Positions 1-6,520 of a stretch of 7,728 nt of DNA are shown in pieces. The stretch's first letter is position 1. Each line of letters starts with the position of its first letter. Under the pieces are notes generated by a model that saw nothing but the letters and a program-made list of their open reading frames with translations, made no database searches and was not told the DNA's origin. Made by a program: the position numbers and the translations under genes. The stretch comes from Acidobacteriota bacterium. Lineage in GTDB: Bacteria > Acidobacteriota > UBA6911. The stretch covers positions 1 to 7,728 of the forward strand of contig JAFNAH010000092.1 in the NCBI GenBank assembly GCA_017860075.1. Reading direction: 5' to 3'.

Positions 1-455
1 GTTCCGCCAGCCGCACCGCCTTCTCCACCGGACAGTCGAAATCGAGTTCCTCCATGGCCGAGTGAAACGCTATGCCAAGCCGGACAGCTCTGCTTCCGAG
101 CGTCGCGGCATCCGACCTGCCGCTATCCGTTTCAGGGCAGGCTTCCTCCTGTTCCGCTTGAGCCCGCCCTTCTTCCACGACTGAGCACCCAAGTCGCACT
201 ATCCGCTCCAGTTCATCGCATTCCTTCCGGTATGCGAGCGCCCACTTCGACACCTTTCGATTCACGGGCTCCTTGCGGGCAGGCGTCTCCCGATCGAGGG
301 CCGTGCCATCGATGAACCGCACAATGCCCTCCTCCTCCAGCGTCTTGTCCCGGAGTACTCCGGAAAGCGGCCCCAGGCGTGTCCTCGCCAGGTCGACCTT
401 GCCCGTCTTTCCTCCGGCCGTGTACGCGGAAATAACGAGGTGGTCGCGAGCCCGG
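1..455 (-). pseudogene. Out-of-frame 3' part of the addA-like gene: start of the RecB-type nuclease domain
   Basis: This is the continuation of the helicase gene in the frame it would have without the 44-bp duplication. Reading from copy 1 of the repeat, the frame begins ARDHLVISAYTAGGKTGKV and stays free of stop codons to base 2. That is 137 codons past the repeat, giving 954 residues to the edge if joined to the first 817. Near the left edge it reads AVRLGIAFHSAMEELDF, with the histidine codon at 64-62. This resembles the GxxFH motif that opens RecB/AddA PD-(D/E)XK nuclease domains. The catalytic Asp and Lys would lie beyond base 1. The stretch has no obvious start of its own, so as the sequence stands it is translated only if a ribosome shifts frame by +1 (equivalently -2). 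Without that it is a disconnected nuclease remnant. The nuclease assignment rests mostly on the family's architecture and this one motif. Confidence 0.75.
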
Positions 456-2907
456 CTCCGGCCGTGTACGCGGAAATAACGAGGTGGTCGCGAGCCCGGG
501 TGAGCGCCACATAGAGCAGGCGGACCAGTTCGGCATCCTCGCGCTTCGCGCTTTCCTCTCTCAGGCGTTCCCAGCCCGGGGTATGGATGGTCTTCCCCTC
601 GCAGGATATCCTCAATCCAAAAGCCCTGCATCCATGCGGGTCGGACAGATACGACTCGCTCCTCGCGCGTCTCTCCATTCCCAGTCCTGCCGCGATCAAA
701 ATACGGAAATCGAGGCCCTTCGCCTTGTGGATCGACATGATCCGGACCGCATCGCTGCGTTCCTCCATCAGCCGGCTTTCCTGCTCGGCAAATGCCTCCT
801 CGTCCATGGCCTGGAGCAATTCAACGACCTTCGAGAAGGTCCTCCCCTCCTGCAATGAGCGAAGAGTGCGGGTCAGCTTGCCGAGGTTCGCCAGGGACTG
901 GAGCCCGCGCGACGAAAGCACCTCCCTCGCGCCTGTCTGCTTGAAGAGCAGTTCGAGCGTCTCGGAAGCGCTGCGCGCATGCCGCCCTTCGTGGAGTTCC
1001 TGCAAAACCCTGTACGGGTAGCAGAGCGGCGAGGACTCGGGCACCGCGGCTCGATAGTCGAGCGGAAGGCCGTCCATGCGTGACCGGAGCAGGTCTTCGT
1101 CGGAAAGGCCGAAGAATATCGAGCGAAGAGCGCCGTAAAGCGCCACGGAGTCGTGCGGATTGGCGATCGCCAGAAGGACAGTGATGGCGGAGGAAACCTC
1201 GCTGCGTGCGTAGTAGTACTTGCCTCCCTCCAGGACGAAAGGGATCCCCGCCTCGGTCAGTGCATCTTCCAGCACGTTTGCCCTGGTCAGGACAGGGAGC
1301 AGAACAGCGATGTCACCATAGGACGGCACATCCGACTTCCCGATGCAGGAACTTTCCACCTGCCAGTCCCGGCTGCCGCGGATCTGAGCGATGAGTCTCA
1401 CGATCCGGGACGCTTCGATACGGACGAAGTCCCTTCCCGATCCCCTGATGGCACCCTCGTCGTCCCTTTCGGCGAGGATGTGAACGGCCGGACCCGGCGC
1501 CAATGCACGACGATGCCCGGCGCCGCCGAATGCGAGATAATCGGACTGATACTCTCCCTGCTCCGGGGCTTTCATCACGTCCTGGAAAGCGCTGTCCACG
1601 AACCGCAGGATGGACGGGACCGAGCGGTAGTTCCTGGTCAGCTCGAGCACCTGCAGGTGCCGACGGTTTTGGCCGGCCTCCTTCACTACGCTGTTGTAAG
1701 TCTCGATATCCGCGCCCCGAAAACGATAGATCGATTGCTTGGGATCGCCGACGATGAACAGCCGCCCCGGCCCGGGTTGCAGCCGGGAAGGGTCAGCGTC
1801 GTCAGTACCCGGCGACGAGAGAAGCAGGACCAGGTCCAGCTGAACAGCATCCGTGTCCTGAAACTCGTCGACGAGGAGAGCCTGGAAGCGGCTGTGGAAT
1901 TCGCGCCTCACGGAGGGGTGGTTGACAAGCAGGTCTCGCGCTCCATACAGCAGATCGTCAAATTCGAGGAGCCCTTCTTCGCGCTTGCGGTTCTCCCATT
2001 CCGGCAGGAACCGCCGGAGCAACCATTGGACCAGGTCGTGCAGACGCACCTGCAACGGCCAGGAGTCTTTCAGTTCCTTGAAACCCTTAACCCGGGCGAG
2101 AAATTCGCGCACACGGTCCCGTGACGCGATTCCCCCGTCCCAGTTGGTTTTCGTGCCGCAGTTTCCGCCCAGTGCAGGTTCGGCGCCGGATCCGGGGTCC
2201 CTCAGCCATTCGATGGCCTCGGCCAACCTGGTTGCAAGTTTGTCCCGGGGATTCAGGATGAGAAGCGTCAGCTGGTCTCCCTCCGCCCGCAGGGTCTCCT
2301 CCATCTGCAACATCGCTTCGGTGGAGGGCGGTGGCTCGAGATTCAATCGCCTGACGTCATGCTGGTGTTTCCGCAGCGTCGCTGCCAGTTGGCCGACAGC
2401 GTCCAACGAGATCCGGGATCGCAGCGCGCGTTCGAGAGGAGGATCTCGTTCGTCAATCGCTCTCTTCAACCAGGGTTCCCAGACCTCGCGAAAGAAGAGA
2501 TCGCTCTGCGACTCATCGAGGGTAGTGAAGTGGGGATCCAAGCCTCCCTCAAACGGACGCTCCTTCAAAAGCGAGGTAGCAAAGGCATGAAACGTGGAGA
2601 TGGCCGCGCCGTCCAGGTCTCGAAGCGCACCCCTGGCGCGGGTTGCCGTGGCGGCCCGACGCGCAAATGCCTCGAACTTCTGCCGGAGGCGTATCTTCAT
2701 CTCGCCGGCCGCTTTCTCGGTAAACGTGATGGCGGCGATATCCGACATCTTCACGGGTTCCCCACCCGGACCTCCCTGCAGCACCAGTCGCAGGATCCTC
2801 CTGACGAGCGTGCTCGTCTTGCCGGTTCCGGCAGAGGCTTCGACGACAAACGAGGTCCCGGTCTCCCTGGTCGCCCTTCTGCGATGCAGGTTGTCGCCTG
2901 TCATCAT
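262..2907 (-). CDS. addA: AddA/RecB-like UvrD-family helicase, frameshifted near its C-terminus
   Basis: This is a superfamily 1A DNA helicase of the RecB/AddA type, the motor subunit of a cytoplasmic helicase-nuclease that resects double-strand breaks for RecA. Motifs seen in order are Walker A ASAGTGKT (24-31), Ia ITFTEKAAGEM (60-70), Walker B LLVDEFQDTDAVQ (344-356), III FIVGDPKQSIYRFRGAD (384-400), IV LTRNYRS (423-429), V VRIMSIHKAKGLDF (721-734) and VI VRLLYVALTRARDHL (795-809). The native sequence holds to G817. At codon 818 a 44-bp tandem duplication changes frame, and 64 arginine-rich residues unlike the family follow before TGA at 264-262. Family members usually exceed 1,000 residues and end in a nuclease domain, so this 881-residue product is truncated. 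The start is one of two adjacent ATGs (2907 or 2904). The gene overlaps the upstream addB end, implying translational coupling. The family is certain; the split between AddA and RecB rests on the AddB-like neighbour. Confidence 0.9.
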   Translation of the reverse strand: MMTGDNLHRRRATRETGTSFVVEASAGTGKTSTLVRRILRLVLQGGPGGEPVKMSDIAAITFTEKAAGEMKIRLRQKFEAFARRAATATRARGALRDLDGAAISTFHAFATSLLKERPFEGGLDPHFTTLDESQSDLFFREVWEPWLKRAIDERDPPLERALRSRISLDAVGQLAATLRKHQHDVRRLNLEPPPSTEAMLQMEETLRAEGDQLTLLILNPRDKLATRLAEAIEWLRDPGSGAEPALGGNCGTKTNWDGGIASRDRVREFLARVKGFKELKDSWPLQVRLHDLVQWLLRRFLPEWENRKREEGLLEFDDLLYGARDLLVNHPSVRREFHSRFQALLVDEFQDTDAVQLDLVLLLSSPGTDDADPSRLQPGPGRLFIVGDPKQSIYRFRGADIETYNSVVKEAGQNRRHLQVLELTRNYRSVPSILRFVDSAFQDVMKAPEQGEYQSDYLAFGGAGHRRALAPGPAVHILAERDDEGAIRGSGRDFVRIEASRIVRLIAQIRGSRDWQVESSCIGKSDVPSYGDIAVLLPVLTRANVLEDALTEAGIPFVLEGGKYYYARSEVSSAITVLLAIANPHDSVALYGALRSIFFGLSDEDLLRSRMDGLPLDYRAAVPESSPLCYPYRVLQELHEGRHARSASETLELLFKQTGAREVLSSRGLQSLANLGKLTRTLRSLQEGRTFSKVVELLQAMDEEAFAEQESRLMEERSDAVRIMSIHKAKGLDFRILIAAGLGMERRARSESYLSDPHGCRAFGLRISCEGKTIHTPGWERLREESAKREDAELVRLLYVALTRARDHLVISAYTAGAGLATTSLFPRTRPEERRARSTWRGHAWGRFPEYSGTRRWRRRALCGSSMARPSIGRRLPARSP
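412..499. repeat. Perfect 44-bp tandem duplication inside the helicase gene
   Basis: Bases 412-455 and 456-499 are identical over 44 positions, and identity stops at both flanks (411 c against 455 g; 456 c against 500 g). Because 44 is not a multiple of 3, the second copy changes the reading frame of the minus-strand helicase gene. Each copy covers the codons for ARDHLVISAYTAGG, the end of helicase motif VI. The absence of any mismatch indicates a very recent slippage or recombination event, or an assembly artefact. Confidence 0.97.
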
Positions 2908-2915
2908 CCTTCCTC
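2902..2915 (-). promoter_or_regulatory. Ribosome-binding site and overlapping stop/start between addB and addA
   Basis: On the minus strand the junction reads GAGGAAGGATGATG. The GAGGA element (2915-2911) lies inside the last codons of addB, whose TGA is at 2906-2904. Two ATGs compete: 2907 overlaps the stop by 4 bases and sits only 3 bases from GAGGA, while 2904 overlaps by 1 base (TGATG) with a 6-base spacing. The spacing favours the second ATG. Either way, re-initiation or coupled translation is expected, which would keep the two subunits in balance. Confidence 0.6.
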
Positions 2916-5900
2916 GCCCGCAGCGTCGATTTCTCGGATGCGGCCGAACCGGAGAACGTGGGGATCCGCGGCCTTCCTCTCCTCCCTGTACTGACGGTCC
3001 TTACCGCAGATACGCAGGTAGTCACAGCGATTGCACTGCCAGGCGCCGTGCAGGAGGCCGCTGGTCCGCGCAAAGAAGACGCCCCCCTCGATTCCGTCGC
3101 CCACTATCTCGAGCACCGCGGAGAGTCTCCGGCACGCTTCCTCCAGCTCGGATGCGTCGAAGGAGCGCTCGACGATCCGGCCGTCCGCAGGCTGAAGGTG
3201 CAGGAATTCCCCTTCGACACTTCTGAGTTTCTCAAATCCTGAGATTCCCGGCAGGGCGCCGCGATAGACCGGCAGCTGCAGACGTTCGCCTCCCAGGAGC
3301 GCACTTCCCTTTTTCATTGCATCGGGAAGCCTGCCAATCTTGTAGTCGACGACTCTCGCTCGCTTCACGTCCGCCGAGACGTCAACGCGATCGATGAAGC
3401 CGCGCAGCTCAAAGCGGTGCCTGCCGGCTTCAACAACAAGTCCCGGGGCGGCCTTGTCCTTCTTGAAAGGGCCGAAGGGCAATTCCGCTGCGACCGGGAC
3501 GAATCCGTCGCCCGAGCGCGATTGCTCGTATTGCAGCCATTTCTCCAGGAGCGAGAACAACCGGTCGCGCTCGATCTCCCAAAGGAGGTCGGGAATGCCT
3601 GCCGGACGAGCTTTTTCGAGCGTTCGGGACGCGATCTCGAGCAACACCGCAAGCGCGCGCTCAGGGCCCTGGCCAGCGAATCCGCCTCCCGCCAGGCTCT
3701 TGACGAAGCTCTCGAGTACCTGGTGCATCGCATCCCCCCGTTCCAGCGGTCCCAGCGCCTCGGCGGCTTCGGGCTCCTCCCACAGAGCAAGCTGCATGAT
3801 CCTGCGCTGGTAAAACCGATACGGGCACGTCGAGTACTCTTCGATCCTGCCTGATGAGTAAGGTCCCGCGGCCGGTCCGAACGCCGCGTGAATGTAGTCG
3901 AGCAGCGCACGGTCGGAGATGAGCCCGTCGTATCCCGTAAGTCGAGCCTGCCAGCGCATCCGGTCATACGCCAGCGGTCGCCTGAGGAGTTCCGGTTCCT
4001 CTTCCGCGAGTGCCTGGAGCGCTTCCTGCGCCTGGCCGGGAGCGGCCCGGATCAACCGCAGCCTGATTTCGGTCCGGTCCACCGCCGCAAGCCCCGGCTT
4101 TGGCGCGGGCTCTTCCAGGCTCACCGAACGGTAGCAGCGGATCGTTTCCTCGTTGAGATCGCCGAGCCTGACGGGCCGTCCGGCCAGGACGGAAGCCACT
4201 CGCATGAAGAAGTCCGACGGGATGCGTTCCCGGTCCGAGCTTTCATCCAGCCTGGAGGTGAGAAGAACCAGCCGCCTTTCCGCAGCGCGGACAGCCATGT
4301 CAAAAAGCAATCGCTCCTCGTCCACGCGCAGCCTGCGCAACGGGACCCGGTCGCCCGACCCTATCTGTGCGCGCTCCTCGTCAAGCACCAGCGGGTCCTG
4401 GCGCAGCCTGGCCGGGAATCTTGCCTCTTCGAGGTCCGGGACCAGTACGAGTGGAAATCGCAGACCGCGGGCTGCGCTGACCGACAGCAGGTTCACACCG
4501 CTCCTCAGAAACCTCCCTGCAGGACTGGCGAGCGTTCGGACGCCCTCGGCTACCGCGCCGACAAGGCGCCCGCGCGGAACGAGCGGGCCGGTGCCGGCGT
4601 GGAGGTCTACCTCGCCGAGGCCGGCGATCTGGTCCAGGACCTGCGTGAATGCCGTCCAGTCCGGCGACGCTTCGAAAATGGGGGCGAGCCTTTCCTCCAG
4701 GAAGCCGGCCCAGTCCGGCCACCGCGCTTCAGCGGGCCAACCTGACGCCGCATGCCTGACCTTTCTCCAGGCGGCACGAAGGCCGCGTGCCGACTCCAGT
4801 TTCTCTTGCAGCACCGAAAGTGGCCGGCGCGGCTCCTCGCTCTCCTCAGACCCGGACGACAACCCGGCGTGCGCGAAATCCCGCTCCAGTTCCGCAACCA
4901 GGCCGCAGGTGGCCTTATCCCAGGAATCCAGCCCCGCGAGGAAGCGGGCATCGTTGGTCAGAGCCCGCCACTCCGAGACCTCCCAAAGGTCGGCTGCCTC
5001 GCCTGAGAGAGAAGCGGCGACGAGTTCCATTGCCCCCAGAATCGATCTGCGTGCGAAGTCCTCGGACTCCAGCTTCGCGAGGGCCAGGACTGCCCTGCTC
5101 AGCGGCCGGTGCTCGAACGGCATGCCTCCGTGAATGTAGTAAGGAATGCCGAGCAGGCGCAGCGTCTCGACGATGACCGGCAGGTCATCGTCCGGATGGC
5201 GGAGCACGACAGCCGCATCACTGAATCGTCCAATGGTCCCGTCTGCGAGCGCCCGGACGAGTTCGCGCGCTATCTCCAATGCGACACGAGAATCACCCGG
5301 GGCCGAAACCATGCACACCGATCCATCCCCCTCCGCGCTGGCGCCGGGGGTCGCTCCGGTTCTGAATCCGCAATCCTCAGAAGACAGACGGAACAGGTCA
5401 GCGCTCCGAGCGGGGCCCTCAAGACGGACGGGCGCGACTCCGAGTTCATGCGTGCGCGCATTCAGAAAGCGGGATGCGAAAGCGGAGATGCCCTCGTTTA
5501 CGAAGGGGATGTAGTAGGTCAACTCCAGATGGTCCTTCAACGCGGAGAGGAGATCGGCCTGCTGACCCGTTACGTCGTAGATCCCGTAAATCATCATGGC
5601 ATCGCTGCCCAGCATCGCCGCCGCCTGCGATGTGCTGCCGAGAGAATCCCGGAAATCATCATCCACTTCTCTGAAGCTCCGGGTCTTCCCGCGGAAACGG
5701 CGATACAGGGAGGCTACCCCTTCGAGATGCTGCCGGCGATCAGGTGCGATCAAGCGCGCGGAGAGCATCGATCGTTCGAACATAGCAGGGTCAACTCCCG
5801 CATCGCGCAGGTCACGGAACGTGCCGAGGAGGGCGTCGCGGAACCCGGCATAGCCGGCCACGTTTTGGAACGCCTCGGGCACCCCCGACGCAAGGACACT

Positions 5901-6185
5901 CTCCAGGATCAGCGACGCCCCCAGGCGGGGCAGGCGGGGCTTGGCCTTGGCGGGCGCCGCCGGCTTGCCGAGGCGCGACACCAGATCCAGGAACGTGTGG
6001 AAACGGAGGTTGGCTACTCCATACCCTGTCGCAGTGATGCGGTGCTTGAGATGCGACGCCAGGATGTTGGATCCCACCAGGACATTAACGCACGCGAGAG
6101 GATCTCCGCGCTGCAGTCTCCGGACATCTTCAATAAAGGCGGATTCCAGGGCGGCGAAAGGGCCGGTGAGGACACGGTGGGCCAT
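2904..6185 (-). CDS. addB: AddB-like helicase-nuclease subunit with PD-(D/E)XK nuclease and Fe-S cysteines
   Basis: This 1,093-residue protein is the probable AddB partner of the downstream helicase. Residues 1-73 match the AddB N-terminal style (HTFLDLVSRLG at 63-73), but no Walker A is present there, so the helicase fold is probably inactive. A motif V-like stretch, VSAARGLRFPLVLVPDLEEA, lies at 569-588. The C-terminal nuclease looks complete: H821 in ERGDAMHQVLE, D932 in GFIDRVDV, D947 and K949 in VVDYKIG, and Q970 in ERLQLPVY. Four cysteines, C787 (YSTCPYRFY) and C1051, C1054 and C1060 (CNRCDYLRIC), have the AddB/Cas4 C-x(n)-CxxC-x5-C layout that holds a 4Fe-4S cluster. The ATG at 6185 is favoured because an in-frame TAG lies three codons upstream (6194-6192); the Shine-Dalgarno there is weak. 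It is the first gene of the minus-strand pair. Family is confident; the exact subtype is inferred. Confidence 0.88.
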   Translation of the reverse strand: MAHRVLTGPFAALESAFIEDVRRLQRGDPLACVNVLVGSNILASHLKHRITATGYGVANLRFHTFLDLVSRLGKPAAPAKAKPRLPRLGASLILESVLASGVPEAFQNVAGYAGFRDALLGTFRDLRDAGVDPAMFERSMLSARLIAPDRRQHLEGVASLYRRFRGKTRSFREVDDDFRDSLGSTSQAAAMLGSDAMMIYGIYDVTGQQADLLSALKDHLELTYYIPFVNEGISAFASRFLNARTHELGVAPVRLEGPARSADLFRLSSEDCGFRTGATPGASAEGDGSVCMVSAPGDSRVALEIARELVRALADGTIGRFSDAAVVLRHPDDDLPVIVETLRLLGIPYYIHGGMPFEHRPLSRAVLALAKLESEDFARRSILGAMELVAASLSGEAADLWEVSEWRALTNDARFLAGLDSWDKATCGLVAELERDFAHAGLSSGSEESEEPRRPLSVLQEKLESARGLRAAWRKVRHAASGWPAEARWPDWAGFLEERLAPIFEASPDWTAFTQVLDQIAGLGEVDLHAGTGPLVPRGRLVGAVAEGVRTLASPAGRFLRSGVNLLSVSAARGLRFPLVLVPDLEEARFPARLRQDPLVLDEERAQIGSGDRVPLRRLRVDEERLLFDMAVRAAERRLVLLTSRLDESSDRERIPSDFFMRVASVLAGRPVRLGDLNEETIRCYRSVSLEEPAPKPGLAAVDRTEIRLRLIRAAPGQAQEALQALAEEEPELLRRPLAYDRMRWQARLTGYDGLISDRALLDYIHAAFGPAAGPYSSGRIEEYSTCPYRFYQRRIMQLALWEEPEAAEALGPLERGDAMHQVLESFVKSLAGGGFAGQGPERALAVLLEIASRTLEKARPAGIPDLLWEIERDRLFSLLEKWLQYEQSRSGDGFVPVAAELPFGPFKKDKAAPGLVVEAGRHRFELRGFIDRVDVSADVKRARVVDYKIGRLPDAMKKGSALLGGERLQLPVYRGALPGISGFEKLRSVEGEFLHLQPADGRIVERSFDASELEEACRRLSAVLEIVGDGIEGGVFFARTSGLLHGAWQCNRCDYLRICGKDRQYREERKAADPHVLRFGRIREIDAAGEEG

Positions 6186-6520
6186 CGCCCACTAGTTTGC
6201 ACTATCGAAACTACACATGAAAGTATTAGAAGCCGGCGAGTGCAGCAGACGGCCGAATACCTGAGGCTGATGTCGGTTGTCTGAGCGCAAAGAATCTTCG
6301 TTGCCGGGATTGCAGTCCGTATCGGCGTTCGAAACCACCAGGGAACGGGCCTTACGCGAGGCTTACTCCGGGTCGATAGCGTCTGCGATGGCGACCCCGA
6401 TTCCGATTCCGATCCCGAACGCAGCCGGGGACATGCCCAAAGCGCAGGGGGTCGCTCCCGCATTCCAAACGTCCGAGTCAGGTGGGCAGGGCAAGTGGCC
6501 TCGGACTTCCGACGGCGTTT
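6186..6520. other. Divergent intergenic region between addB and the M28 peptidase
   Basis: This stretch of about 335 bases lies between the addB start and the first reasonable start of the protease frame, so it should hold promoters for both directions. I found no convincing -35/-10 pair. GATAGT (minus strand, 6209-6204) and TATTAG (plus strand, 6224-6229) are weak -10-like hexamers without good partners at the usual spacing. There is no clear terminator, tRNA or riboswitch. A hexamer repeat lies at 6386-6421. Short open frames here have no recognisable protein features. Confidence 0.5.
6386..6421. repeat. Imperfect CGANNN hexamer tandem repeat (six units)
   Basis: Six consecutive 6-base units start with CGA: CGATGG, CGACCC, CGATTC, CGATTC, CGATCC and CGAACG. 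The two central units are identical. On the minus strand the repeat reads as a Gly-Ile run in a 23-codon open frame (ATG at 6434, TAA at 6365-6363). On the plus strand it reads as Arg-x repeats upstream of the protease. It is most likely a non-coding microsatellite-like slippage tract. Confidence 0.6.

Noticed and set aside
412..499. Direct repeat considered as a CRISPR or attachment site
   Set aside because: There are only two copies with no spacer, inside a coding region, and no cas gene or integrase is nearby; a simple tandem duplication explains it.
213..536. Minus-strand open frame of 107 codons across the duplication
   Set aside because: It is a third frame that matches neither the helicase nor the nuclease continuation; it is open only by chance in GC-rich sequence.
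1153..2124. Plus-strand open frame of 323 codons opposite the helicase
   Set aside because: It is antisense to conserved helicase motifs III and IV and Walker B; the composition is shadow-like and no family motif is visible.
5109..6284. Plus-strand open frame of 391 codons opposite addB
   Set aside because: It lies antisense to a gene with a complete nuclease motif set, shows no recognisable domain, and is the kind of shadow frame expected in GC-rich coding DNA.
6325..6345. GTTCGAAAC resembling a tRNA T-loop
   Set aside because: The flanking bases do not pair into a T-stem, and no acceptor or anticodon arm can be drawn around it.
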